Assembly: GCF_947259345.1 (NCBI RefSeq)
Contig: NZ_CAMYLS010000024.1
Location: 37,410 to 101,409 of the forward strand
Reading direction: 5' to 3'
Source of the DNA: an uncultured Maricaulis sp.
GTDB lineage: Bacteria > Pseudomonadota > Alphaproteobacteria > Caulobacterales > Maricaulaceae
Length of the DNA: 64,000 nucleotides
Of this stretch, positions 17,383 to 26,118 are shown in pieces. Numbering within the stretch: the first letter of the stretch is position 1; each line of letters opens with the position of its first letter. The translations under genes and the position numbers were made by a program. The notes beneath the pieces are model-generated. The model worked only from the letters and a program-made list of their open reading frames with translations. It searched no databases and was not told where the DNA came from.

Positions 17383-19170
17383 ATGAAACAGTTCTGGATT
17401 ACATTCTTCGGATCGATCGTCGGCGTGATCGTCGGCTCCGTCCTGACCGTCATACTCGGGATTTTCCTGATTGGCGGCCTGATCGGCATGGCCGTCGAGG
17501 GCGCCCGCACCGAGACCGCCCTGCCCCAGACCGCCATGGTGCTCGAACTCGACCTGCGCGATGGTCGGCTCGACAGCCCGTCGCGCTCACCCTTCGGCTT
17601 CGCCGAGCCGCTCTCCGTGGTGGATGTTGTTCGCACAATGGAGCGGGCCGAGCGCGATGACCGCGTTGCCGGCATCTTCATCCGTGCCAATGAGTTCGGC
17701 ATGTCACCGGGCGTCGCCGAGGAATTGCGCGGCGCGATTGCCGATTTCCGCGATGCGGGCAAATTCGTCGTGACCCACGCCCAGGGTTTCGAAGGCACGA
17801 GCGTAACCGGCTATTTCGCCGTTTCCGGCTCCGACCAGATCTGGCTGCAGGACACGGCCAGCTTCACACCGGCCGGTCTGGCGGCGGAAGTCACCTTCCT
17901 CGGCGGCCTGTTCGAACGCTTCGGCGCCGTCCCGCAATTCGAGCAATTCCACGAGTACAAGAACGCCGCCAATACCTATACGCAAACCGACTTCACCGAG
18001 CCGCACCGTGAGGCGACCCTGTCCTATATGGGGTCAATCTATGACACCGCCATCGCCCATATTGCCGGCGACCGGAATGTCAGCGAAGCGACACTGCGCG
18101 GTATATTCGAGGACGCACCGCATACGGCGGAGGAAGCCGAGACGCTCGGCCTGGTCGACCGTCTGGGCCATGTCATCGAGGCTCGCGAAGCCACCCTCGC
18201 CCGCCTCGGCAGCCAGGGCAGCTTCATCGACATTCAGCGCTACTCGCAGCAGGCTGCGCCGGCCTGGAATAATGGTCCCATCATCGCCCTCATTGAAGGC
18301 CAGGGCGCCATTGTCACCGGCGACGCGGCCGTCGGCGCCTTTGGCGGGGAAGAGCAGATTGGCGGCGATTTCATGTCCGAAGCCATTCTCGATGCGGCCG
18401 ATGACCCCGCGGTCCGCGCCATCGTCATCCGGGTTGATTCGCCGGGCGGGTCAGCGATTGCGTCCGACCAGGTCTGGCATGCCGTGAACCGGGCCCGCGA
18501 GGCCGGCAAGCCGGTCATCGTCTCCATGGCCTCCATGGCGGCCTCCGGCGGCTATTACCTGGCCGCTCCGGCGAATTACGTGCTGGCTCACGCCACGACG
18601 CTGACCGGCTCGATTGGTGTCCTCGGCGGCAAGATCGTTCTGGACGGCACCTTTGACATGGTCGGACTGAACGCCGAGTCGGTGTCGGTCGGCGGCGAAT
18701 ACGCCACCGCCTTTTCGGCCCAGGAAGAATGGACGGAAAGCCAGCGCGCCGCCTATCGCAGCCAGATGTCGGACATTTATGACGACTTCACCCAGCGCGT
18801 GGCCGATGGCCGCGACCTGCCGCTGGAACGCGTCCTGGAAATTGCCCGCGGCCGTGTCTGGACCGGCGCCCAGGCGCTGGATCTGGGTCTGGTCGACGAG
18901 ATTGGTGGTCTGCGCGATGCCGTTGATGCCGCCCGCCAGTTCGCGGGGATTGATCCGGACCAGGCGATCCGCCTGCGCCGCTTCCCGGCCCAGCGTTCGC
19001 CCTTCGAGGCCTTCCAGGAGATGTTCGGCGTCTCGGCCGATACGGCCCAGACCGCGGCCCGGCTCAATGCGCTGATGGAGCTGCCGGAAGTCCGCGCCGC
19101 GCTTGAGGCGCGTGCCGCCGCCGATCGCCCGGGCGTGCAGATGCGCTCGGAGGCGGCCCTGCCGCGCTGA
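17383..19170 (+). CDS. sppA: Signal peptide peptidase SppA, 67K (long) type
   Basis: Inner-membrane S49 serine peptidase that degrades cleaved signal peptides. The 595-residue protein has one N-terminal membrane helix (about 5-35), then two tandem S49 domains. As in the long type, the catalytic Lys is in the first domain (Lys193, in HEYKNAAN) and the nucleophile in the second (Ser388, in ASMAASGGYY); the spacing of 195 resembles the E. coli Lys209/Ser409 pair. The start at ATG 17383 follows GAAAGGG and gives MKQFWITFF; the upstream in-frame start at 17335 adds a leader without a ribosome-binding site. Ends in a strong terminator. Confidence 0.94.
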   Translation: MKQFWITFFGSIVGVIVGSVLTVILGIFLIGGLIGMAVEGARTETALPQTAMVLELDLRDGRLDSPSRSPFGFAEPLSVVDVVRTMERAERDDRVAGIFIRANEFGMSPGVAEELRGAIADFRDAGKFVVTHAQGFEGTSVTGYFAVSGSDQIWLQDTASFTPAGLAAEVTFLGGLFERFGAVPQFEQFHEYKNAANTYTQTDFTEPHREATLSYMGSIYDTAIAHIAGDRNVSEATLRGIFEDAPHTAEEAETLGLVDRLGHVIEAREATLARLGSQGSFIDIQRYSQQAAPAWNNGPIIALIEGQGAIVTGDAAVGAFGGEEQIGGDFMSEAILDAADDPAVRAIVIRVDSPGGSAIASDQVWHAVNRAREAGKPVIVSMASMAASGGYYLAAPANYVLAHATTLTGSIGVLGGKIVLDGTFDMVGLNAESVSVGGEYATAFSAQEEWTESQRAAYRSQMSDIYDDFTQRVADGRDLPLERVLEIARGRVWTGAQALDLGLVDEIGGLRDAVDAARQFAGIDPDQAIRLRRFPAQRSPFEAFQEMFGVSADTAQTAARLNALMELPEVRAALEARAAADRPGVQMRSEAALPR

Positions 19171-19192
19171 TCATCGTCTTCAGCTGAAACGG

Positions 19193-19227
19193 AAAAGGGC
19201 CCGCTCCATGCGGGCCCTTTTTTTTTG
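19193..19227 (+). terminator. Rho-independent terminator after sppA
   Basis: AAAAGGGCCCG, a short loop CTCCATG and CGGGCCC form a stem followed by nine T, 22 bases past the sppA stop. Confidence 0.93.
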
Positions 19228-19242
19228 TCAGACGACCGGCCG

Positions 19243-20481
19243 CTAGGAAGTCAGCACGCCCACGATCAGCAAGCCCAGCAGGCCGATGCTCAGAAGAATG
19301 GAGTAGGCGAAATCGAGAATCACCACGCGCAGCAGCGAGGTGAAACGCCCGTGCGAATAGACGGTCCGGTGCAGGCGGTAGAGATACCAGTTGGACCAGA
19401 TCAATCCGGCAAAGACCGCGATTTCGCCCGGAATGATGTTCGCCGCGATCGAAAGTCCGGTGATCAGGAAGAACATGAAGGCGTGGAAATGCAGCGACAC
19501 CACAAGGTGGTCGTAGAAAAAATAGCCCTTCTTGTAGAAGTGCATGCCGGCCAGCATCAGCGCATAGAGCGGCAGCATGAAGAACATCATGGTCGGCGCC
19601 CAGCGTTGCATTGACACCACCAGCGCACGCCCCTCCGTGTCGATGATACGATCAAAGCGCACGACCAGGGCCTCCCGGACTTCCAGTGGCAGATCCTCGA
19701 GCCCGGTGGGGTCGACCATCATGCCATCGCCGACCTCGATCGGACCGTCCAACGCCTCGACCGAATCCCCCTCGCCGGACGGATAGAGTTCAGGCAGGAG
19801 TGTCCGGCGGAAACCCTGCTTGATCTCATCCCGATTGGCCTGCTCCTGCATGGCCACCATCTCCGGCGGCAATTCCGGGACAGCCTCCGCCTGGGCCAGG
19901 GCCGCCTCGACCTCGCCCGCCATCCGCTCGCGCATCTCCGGTGGCAGGCCGGCCTCGGCCAGTTCCGTGTCCAGCGTCGCCAGTTCGGCCTCGATAGCCT
20001 CGCCATTGGCCGCGGCATCCTGGGCCGGATCGGGGTCCGCGTCCTCGCCCACACCCCCCATCCCGTCGAAGGCAAAGACGAGCAGGAAGAAGAGCACGCT
20101 GGCCGTCAGATAGAGACGGAAGGGCATGACATAGCGGGCGCGCACGCCGCTGAGATAATTCTGGGTGATCTTGCCGGGCTTGAACATGAGCGCCGGGAGG
20201 GTGCGCCACAAACGCCCCTCGAGCCCGAAGAGGCCATCAAGGATATCGGTCAGCAATTCCCAGAGCGGCCGATGATAGGTGTCAGCGGTCTGGCCGCAGC
20301 TGTGACAGACCGGACCGGATAGCTTGGTCGAGCAATTGGAACAGACGCCGGCCGGCGTCGGGGCCTCAAAGGCGGAGAAGCGTTCGCGCTTTTTGCGCCT
20401 GGAGGCGTTGATGGCGTCGCCAAGCTCGCCGGCGGCGCTTCCGGCCACCACGGCCTCACTGATTGGGTCACTTCCGGTCAT
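19243..20481 (-). CDS. DUF3667 domain membrane protein
   Basis: 412 residues from ATG 20481, which has AGGGGCAGGG upstream; a start at 20517 would add 12 residues. The family's N-terminal zinc-ribbon-like cysteines (CSNCSTKL...CHSCGQ, residues about 48-68) precede a set of hydrophobic helices beginning at VMPFRLYLTASVLFFLLVF. In the middle is a long Glu/Ala-rich soluble insert (about residues 120-200) that looks coiled-coil. Four membrane helices follow in the C-terminal part. Function unknown; the family is often found in Proteobacteria. It lies 16 bases past the sppA terminator on the opposite strand. Confidence 0.85.
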   Translation of the reverse strand: MTGSDPISEAVVAGSAAGELGDAINASRRKKRERFSAFEAPTPAGVCSNCSTKLSGPVCHSCGQTADTYHRPLWELLTDILDGLFGLEGRLWRTLPALMFKPGKITQNYLSGVRARYVMPFRLYLTASVLFFLLVFAFDGMGGVGEDADPDPAQDAAANGEAIEAELATLDTELAEAGLPPEMRERMAGEVEAALAQAEAVPELPPEMVAMQEQANRDEIKQGFRRTLLPELYPSGEGDSVEALDGPIEVGDGMMVDPTGLEDLPLEVREALVVRFDRIIDTEGRALVVSMQRWAPTMMFFMLPLYALMLAGMHFYKKGYFFYDHLVVSLHFHAFMFFLITGLSIAANIIPGEIAVFAGLIWSNWYLYRLHRTVYSHGRFTSLLRVVILDFAYSILLSIGLLGLLIVGVLTS

Positions 20482-20556
20482 GAAAAAGCCCTGCCCCCTG
20501 GCGTTGTGCGAACACAAGCTAGGTCGGCAGGGCCTCTTCTGACAAGCGCGACAGGC

Positions 20557-22191
20557 CTATTCGGCTGTTGCGCTGCCCTCTTCCAGGTCCGCAAAGCACA
20601 GATAGCGTGTGCGGTGGATATTGGTCAGATTGTCTTCCCAGCCAGTGACCCGCGGGTTTACGAGGTTCTTGTTGACGTAAAAGACGATCGGGATGATCGG
20701 CATGTCGTCGATCAACATCTGCTCGGCCTCGGCCATCATTTCGCCGCGCAGTTCCAGATTGAGCTCGCGGTTGGCGTCGGTGACGAGGCTGTCGAATTCC
20801 GGGTTGTTGTAGCGCGCGTAATTCATCGGAATTGAGCGATACTCACCCAAGAAGAGGAAGTTGTAGGGATCGTTGTAATCCGCAATCCAGCCGCCATCGG
20901 CGACCTGGAAATCGGAGGCACGCAGATTGTCGTAATGGATCTGCGTATCGTTGACGATCAGCTCCGGCTGGACCCAGTCGGCAATCGCCGACCAGTCATT
21001 CTGGACAACCGGCGCGATGCGCGGGTTATCGCCGGTGGCGCGATAGGTGTATTCGAAGCGGAAGGGATTATCCGGGCCATAGCCGGCGGCTTCCAGCAGG
21101 GCGCGCGCCATTTCGCGACGTTCCTCGACCGGCGTGTCCGCCCATTCGGCTTCAACACCGCCCGGATAATTGGCTACACCCGGCGGGATCATTGCATAAG
21201 CGGGAACCTGGCCGGCGCGGAGGATCTCCTCGGCGATGAAATTGCGGTCGATGGCCATGCCCAGCGCATTGCGGACATTGGGATCATCGAACTGTTCCAG
21301 CGTCGTGTTCACCGAGAAATAGATCGTGCCCATGAACGGATGGACGCGGACATAGTCCGGGATTTCACGGCGCAGGAATTCCATCTGCTGGCCCGGGAAT
21401 TCCATGTTCAGGTCGAGCTCGCCATTCCGGACCCGGCGGCCGGCCGCGGAATTGTCCACGGTCGGGTAGAAATAGACGTCATCTACGCAAACATTTGAAT
21501 TGTCATAGAAATTCTCATTGCGGGCGAGATGGACATAATTATTGGTCCGCCAGTCCTGAAGCGTGTAGGCGCCGTTGGAGACCATATTGCCCGGGCGCAC
21601 CCACTCATCGCCATAGACCTCAACCACGTGCTGGGGCAGCGGGAAAGTGGTGTAGTGGGTCAACAGGCCCGGCAGGTAGGGGGCCGGATTGACCAGCTGG
21701 ACTTCAAGCGTGCGGTCATCGATCGCGCGCACACCGATCGAGTTCGGGTCGGCGGCTCCGGTGGAAGCTTCCTCGATCCCGGCAATCGGATAGAGCAGCG
21801 AGACATATTGGGCGCCGGTTGTCGGCGTGGCGATACGGCGCCAGGCGAAGACGAAATCACTGGCCGTGACCGGTTCGCCGTCGGACCAGACCGCTTCACG
21901 CAGGGTGAAGGTCCAGGTCAGGCCGTCATCGGAGACTTCCCAGCTTTCCGCCATGCCCGGGATCGGTGCGCCATCGGGATCGTCGGTGAACAGACCGAGG
22001 AACATGTCCCCGATGATGTTGTTCTCCCAGGTACCGGAGGCCTTGTGCGGATCCAGCGACAGCGGTTCGGCATTATTGCCGCGATGCAGGACGACGGCAT
22101 CGCTATCGGCGGCGTCATTGCCGCCACAGCTGGCCAGGGCCAGCGCGGAAGCGGTAACGAGGATGGTGTTCAAAATCTTTGTGCGGATCAC
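20557..22191 (-). CDS. Peptide ABC transporter substrate-binding lipoprotein (SBP family 5, OppA-like)
   Basis: 544 residues. The signal ends in the lipobox LASC (Cys22) followed by GGND, predicting a lipoprotein. Family 5 features are clear: AEPLSLDPHKASG near residue 40, then WTFTLREAVWSDGEPVTASDFVFAW, the core of the peptide/nickel-binding protein fold. It likely binds oligopeptides and hands them to the two permeases at 23919-25756. It is separated from them by a plus-strand gene pair, so it has its own promoter, in the 131-base region shared with the divergent gene at 22323. Confidence 0.92.
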   Translation of the reverse strand: MIRTKILNTILVTASALALASCGGNDAADSDAVVLHRGNNAEPLSLDPHKASGTWENNIIGDMFLGLFTDDPDGAPIPGMAESWEVSDDGLTWTFTLREAVWSDGEPVTASDFVFAWRRIATPTTGAQYVSLLYPIAGIEEASTGAADPNSIGVRAIDDRTLEVQLVNPAPYLPGLLTHYTTFPLPQHVVEVYGDEWVRPGNMVSNGAYTLQDWRTNNYVHLARNENFYDNSNVCVDDVYFYPTVDNSAAGRRVRNGELDLNMEFPGQQMEFLRREIPDYVRVHPFMGTIYFSVNTTLEQFDDPNVRNALGMAIDRNFIAEEILRAGQVPAYAMIPPGVANYPGGVEAEWADTPVEERREMARALLEAAGYGPDNPFRFEYTYRATGDNPRIAPVVQNDWSAIADWVQPELIVNDTQIHYDNLRASDFQVADGGWIADYNDPYNFLFLGEYRSIPMNYARYNNPEFDSLVTDANRELNLELRGEMMAEAEQMLIDDMPIIPIVFYVNKNLVNPRVTGWEDNLTNIHRTRYLCFADLEEGSATAE

Positions 22192-22322
22192 GGTTTCGGT
22201 CTCCCCTCCGAAGCAGCACGACGAGTCAGTTGCCGATGTTCTAGCTGAACATCATCGGCCGGTCGACACTGGCCGACCGGTCGCGCATAGTCGAACAAGC
22301 CGAGAGATTTACACGAGTGACC

Positions 22323-22925
22323 ATGAACGCGCGATTACTGATTCTTCTGCCAGCCGCCCTGATGACCGCCCCTGCCGCCGCGCAGTCAGGCGACTCGCCG
22401 CTGGACCCGCTCTTCACCTGCCGTGATATCGCCGATGACAGCGCCCGTCTGGCCTGTCTCGACGCGGCGGTCGATGCCCTGCGCAGCGAAACCGAAAGCG
22501 GCGATGTCGTCGCCGTCGATCGCGAGCAGATCGAAGCGGCCGAGGAAGCCACATACGGGCTCTCCATCCCGCAATTCCGCCTGCCGGGCCTTTCCTTGCC
22601 GGGCGGTGGCGAAGACGCCGAACTGGCCGAGCTCGAATCAAGCGAAGCCTCACCGCAGCGGGTTATCAATCGCGATAGCAACGGCCAGATCGACAGCATT
22701 GAGGGCCTCGCGGTCGCGGAGATTTCCGAGAATCGCTCCGGCGAGAAAATCATCCGCCTCGCCAATGGCCAGGTCTGGCGCCAAACCGACAACACCTATG
22801 TCCAGCTGTCGCGCTCGCGCGCCGACACGGACTATACAGTGACCATCTCAAACGGAGCCCTGGGTTCCCATTTCATGCGCCTGGACAATGGCGGACGCCG
22901 TTTCCGGGCCGAACGTGTCGAGTAA
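22323..22925 (+). CDS. Secreted protein with CxxI-RLACxD motif (first of a tandem pair)
   Basis: 200 residues. Signal peptide to about AAAQ (residue 21), then CRDIADDSARLACLDAAVD near residue 35, a paired-cysteine motif known from uncharacterised alphaproteobacterial envelope proteins. The C-terminal half has a domain with NGQVWRQTDNTYVQL, which is repeated almost exactly in the next gene (NGQVWRQTDSTRVRP). The start at 22323 is chosen for the normal signal sequence; a GTG six bases upstream is less likely. It is divergent from the OppA-like gene and 15 bases before its paralogue. Confidence 0.8.
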   Translation: MNARLLILLPAALMTAPAAAQSGDSPLDPLFTCRDIADDSARLACLDAAVDALRSETESGDVVAVDREQIEAAEEATYGLSIPQFRLPGLSLPGGGEDAELAELESSEASPQRVINRDSNGQIDSIEGLAVAEISENRSGEKIIRLANGQVWRQTDNTYVQLSRSRADTDYTVTISNGALGSHFMRLDNGGRRFRAERVE

Positions 22926-22940
22926 TCAATCGAGGGTCTC

Positions 22941-23684
22941 ATGACAGTCTCACGCCATGCGGTAATCGCCGCGCTTCTTCTCACCACGGCCCTGCCCGCC
23001 AGCGCCTTCGCCCGTCAGGACGAGGACGCGGTGGACGGCATCCTGGCCTGCCGCGGCATCACCGAGACCGCCGCCCGGCTCGCCTGTTTCGACTCGGCTG
23101 CCGAACGCCTGGCCGGCGATCGCGAGAGCGGTGAATTGATGACCGTCACCCGCAGCGATGTGGCAGCGGTGGAAGGCGACAGCTTCGGCTTCTCCATGCC
23201 GTCCCTGCCGCGCCTGCGCCTGCCACGGATTGCCCTGGCCACCGCCGGCCGCCAGCACGATGCCCTAGAAGGCGCGAGCAATACGGTCGACAGGACGCAG
23301 CAGACACCCGCGCCGGCAGCGACCAGTGACGCCACCCCACCGGTTCCGGCAACAGGCACGGCACCCGCGACCAGCGCGCCAGCGGCCAACACCGCAGCCA
23401 GTACGGCAGCCGCAGAAGCCACTTCCGTCGCCATTCTCGAGCGCGATGAGGACGGTGATGTCTTCCGCGTCGAAATGGAGATCGAGCGCACCCGCACGGT
23501 CGGCTATGACACCATTGTCTTCTACATGACCAATGGCCAGGTCTGGCGCCAGACCGACTCGACGCGCGTGCGCCCACCGCGCGGCGAAGGCAACACGGCG
23601 GAAATCCGCCGCGGGGCCATGACCAGCTATCTCCTGCGCATCAACGGCTCCGGCCGCGCCATCCGCGTCGAACGCCAGCGCTAG
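22941..23684 (+). CDS. Secreted protein with CxxI-RLACxD motif (second of a tandem pair)
   Basis: 247 residues. Signal peptide (cleavage near SAFA, residue 22), CRGITETAARLACFDSAAE near residue 36, a long low-complexity Ala/Thr/Pro linker (about residues 115-155, AATSDATPPVPATGTAP) and the same C-terminal domain as the preceding gene (VFYMTNGQVWRQTDST). The linker is absent from the first copy, so the pair has diverged by insertion of disordered sequence. Function unknown. The gene ends in a terminator, and then a family A palindromic repeat. Confidence 0.8.
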   Translation: MTVSRHAVIAALLLTTALPASAFARQDEDAVDGILACRGITETAARLACFDSAAERLAGDRESGELMTVTRSDVAAVEGDSFGFSMPSLPRLRLPRIALATAGRQHDALEGASNTVDRTQQTPAPAATSDATPPVPATGTAPATSAPAANTAASTAAAEATSVAILERDEDGDVFRVEMEIERTRTVGYDTIVFYMTNGQVWRQTDSTRVRPPRGEGNTAEIRRGAMTSYLLRINGSGRAIRVERQR

Positions 23685-23706
23685 CCGCCGGACACCACAC
23701 GAACAA

Positions 23707-23740
23707 GGCCGCCGGAGCTGATCCGGCGGCCTTTCTTGTT
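23707..23740 (+). terminator. Rho-independent terminator after the paired secreted-protein genes
   Basis: GGCCGCCGGA - GCTGA - TCCGGCGGCC stem followed by TTTCTTGTTT, 22 bases after the stop at 23684. Confidence 0.88.
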
Positions 23741-23760
23741 TGTGTGCCTACCCAATGATT

Positions 23761-23876
23761 GTCATCCCTGATGGACGCCCCGCGCAGGCGGGGCGAAAGT
23801 CAGGGACCTAGCTGGTGGCGACCACATGGGTCCCCGCCCTGCGTCCGGCCTTCGCCGGACATCCCGCGGGGATGAC
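23761..23876. repeat. Palindromic intergenic repeat, family A copy 2
   Basis: 116 bases, ends GTCATCCC and GGGATGAC, with an inner left hairpin CGCCCCGCGCAGGCGGGGCG and an inner right hairpin GTCCGGCCTTCGCCGGAC. Read in the opposite orientation it closely matches the element at 7630-7743. It lies between the terminator of the plus-strand pair and the minus-strand permease gene, so it separates convergent genes. Confidence 0.88.
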
Positions 23877-23918
23877 AAGAGAGCGTAAGGGCCGTTTGAT
23901 ATCGCGTGTCCGGCGCGC

Positions 23919-24824
23919 CTACCGATCCTTCGGATCGATCGCGTCGCGCAGGCCGTCGCCGATGAAGTTGAGACAGAAGAGCGTCACCATCATCGTCACG
24001 GCGGGACCGATCAGCGTCCACGGTGCCGGCTCCATGTCCTGGGCACCGGCCGAGATCAGGCGACCCAGCGAGGTCAGCGGTTCCTGCACACCCAGGCCGA
24101 GGAAGCTCAGGAAGCTTTCCGCCAGGATGACGACCGGGATCATCAGCGTGACATAGACGACGACCGGACCCAGCACATTGGGAATGATGTGACGCTGGAT
24201 GATCTTGGTCCGTGAGACACCGGCGGCATGGGCGGCCTCGACGAATTCCATGCCCTTGAGGGCAATGGTCTGGCCGCGCACGATGCGCGCCATGGTCAGC
24301 CATTCGACAGCGCCGATGGCGACGAAGATGAGCACGATATTGCGCCCGAAAGTCACCATCAGGATGATCACGAAGAAGATGAAGGGCAGCGAATAGAGGA
24401 TATCGACAAAGCGCATCATCGCCTGGTCGACCTTGCCGCCGATAAAGCCGGCGGTCGCGCCCCAGGTCACCCCGATCACCAGGGAGACGAAGGTCGCCAC
24501 GATACCGACCATGAGCGACACGCCCAACCCGACCAGGATGCGCGCAACCATGTCGCGCCCCTGGGCATCCGTGCCCAGGAGGTGCCAGTTTTCCAGGGTC
24601 GGGGCGATCCAGACGCGGTCGCGATAGATCGTGTCGTAATCATGCACCCAGAGCAGCTGGCCAATCGTGGCCAGCAGAACAAGCGTGCCCAGAATGACCA
24701 TGGAGGTGACCGCCGCGCGATTGCGCATCAGGCGGGCCCGCGCATCATCCCAGAGAGAACGCCCCTGGACGGCAGCCTTCTCGAGCAGTTCGGCCTTTTC
24801 CTGTGGAGTGGACAGCGTCGTCAT
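23919..24824 (-). CDS. oppC: Peptide ABC transporter permease (OppC-type)
   Basis: 301 residues. Starts MTTLSTPQEKAELLEKAAVQ and has about six membrane helices; the family's EAA-type cytoplasmic loop is seen as FVEAAHAAGVSRTKIIQRHIIPN (about residues 195-217). The N-terminal OppC_N region RARLMRNRAAVTSMVILGTLV is clear. It is one of a permease pair: its ATG overlaps the stop of the OppB-type gene by four bases. No ATPase (OppD/OppF) gene is found in the window, so those subunits must come from elsewhere. Confidence 0.93.
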   Translation of the reverse strand: MTTLSTPQEKAELLEKAAVQGRSLWDDARARLMRNRAAVTSMVILGTLVLLATIGQLLWVHDYDTIYRDRVWIAPTLENWHLLGTDAQGRDMVARILVGLGVSLMVGIVATFVSLVIGVTWGATAGFIGGKVDQAMMRFVDILYSLPFIFFVIILMVTFGRNIVLIFVAIGAVEWLTMARIVRGQTIALKGMEFVEAAHAAGVSRTKIIQRHIIPNVLGPVVVYVTLMIPVVILAESFLSFLGLGVQEPLTSLGRLISAGAQDMEPAPWTLIGPAVTMMVTLFCLNFIGDGLRDAIDPKDR

Positions 24825-25756
24825 GACTCGTACTTCACCTTCGGATTGAGGACACCGTAGAGGAGATCGGCCAGCAGGTTGAGCACGATGATCAAGGTCG
24901 CATAGACGATGACCACACCCATCACGACGGTGTAGTCACGCTGCAGGGCGGCATCGACGAAATGCTTGCCGATACCCGGAAGCTGGAAGACCCGCTCGAT
25001 CACCAGCGAGCCGGAAATCACCGCAGCCGAGGCCGGTCCGAGATAGGAGACCAGCGGCAGGATCGCCGACCGCAGGGCGTGACGGACGATCACCGCCGGC
25101 GCTGACAGGCCCTTGGCCCGGGCGGTGCGGATATAGTTGGAGCGCACAACCTCGATCATCGAGGCTCGCATCAGGCGGGCGATGATGGCGATCTGTGGCA
25201 AGGCGAGCGTGATCACCGGCAGGATGAGTCGGTCGGGCGTCATGCCGTATCGCGGGTCGAGGCCGCCGGTTGGCACCCATCCCATATAGAGACCGAAGAC
25301 CAGTGCCAGGATGGGACCCATGACAAAGGGCGGGATGGAAATCCCCACCATGGCAAAGGTCATGACCGAAAAATCGGTCCCGGAATTCTGGCGCAAGGCG
25401 GCGATGGATCCGAGCAGCGTGCCCAGGCCGATGGCCAGCAGCATGGAGAAGAGACCAATGGTTGCGGAGACCGGGAAGCCTTCGGCGATGATCTCGGCCA
25501 CATCCTTGTCGCGGAGCTTCAACGAGGGTCCGAGATCTCCCTGAAAGAGATTTCCCATATAGTCGAAATACTGAAAGATCAGCGGCTTATCGAGGCCATA
25601 GCTGGCCAGGATCACCTGGCGCGTCTCCTCCGGCATCGGACGTTCGAGATCGAACGGTCCGCCGGGGGCGACTCGCATCATGAAAAAGGCGACCGTGATG
25701 ATCACCAGAATCGTCGGGATGGCGACACTGAAGCGCCTGAGTACAAATCCAAGCAT
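24821..25756 (-). CDS. oppB: Peptide ABC transporter permease (OppB-type)
   Basis: 311 residues with six membrane helices and the OppB-type N-terminus (MLGFVLRRFSVAIPTILVIITVAFFMMRVAPG). The EAA-like cytoplasmic loop is at about residues 195-215 (YIRTARAKGLSAPAVIVRHAL). It forms the channel with the OppC-type protein, to which it is translationally coupled by a four-base overlap. A small membrane-protein gene lies 53 bases upstream on the same strand (25810-25989). Confidence 0.93.
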   Translation of the reverse strand: MLGFVLRRFSVAIPTILVIITVAFFMMRVAPGGPFDLERPMPEETRQVILASYGLDKPLIFQYFDYMGNLFQGDLGPSLKLRDKDVAEIIAEGFPVSATIGLFSMLLAIGLGTLLGSIAALRQNSGTDFSVMTFAMVGISIPPFVMGPILALVFGLYMGWVPTGGLDPRYGMTPDRLILPVITLALPQIAIIARLMRASMIEVVRSNYIRTARAKGLSAPAVIVRHALRSAILPLVSYLGPASAAVISGSLVIERVFQLPGIGKHFVDAALQRDYTVVMGVVIVYATLIIVLNLLADLLYGVLNPKVKYES

Positions 25757-25809
25757 GAAGGTTCGGCTCAGTCCATTTTGCGCGCAGTTTCAATGCAAGG
25801 CGCCTGATG

Positions 25810-25989
25810 TCAATGAAGGCTCTGTTGCTGTAATGCAGCATCTTGAGCCGGTGGCGGTGGCAATGGGGCTGTCCGCGACCGTGTAGGCTCAGGTGTCGCT
25901 GTACTGATAAAAATCTGCGCCATCATCAGCGCGAGCACGAGCCAGCCCAGCCGCAAGATGCGCTTGCCTAGAAATCGACCGGCGTTCAC
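25810..25989 (-). CDS. Small single-membrane-segment protein upstream of oppB
   Basis: A 59-residue frame starting at GTG 25989, with GGGAGGGG six bases before it: one of the better ribosome-binding sites in the window. Sequence: a basic N-terminus (VNAGRFLGKRILR, initial residue read as Met), then a hydrophobic segment LGWLVLALMMAQIFIS (about residues 14-29), then a Pro/Thr/Gln-rich tail. It ends at TGA 25812-25810, 53 bases before the OppB-type start. The protein is not recognised. It could be a small regulatory or accessory subunit of the transporter, which is inference. It has no homologue check here. Confidence 0.55.
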   Translation of the reverse strand: MNAGRFLGKRILRLGWLVLALMMAQIFISTATPEPTRSRTAPLPPPPAQDAALQQQSLH

Positions 25990-26118
25990 ATTCCCCTCCC
26001 GTGATCATGGCGTTTGACCCGGTCACGCAAAAACTGCGCCGTCCGTGACCCGGAGTGAATTGCAAGTGTCCGGCGATTGCCTAGGATGCGCGCAGTTTCG
26101 ACTGAGAAAGGCCAATCC

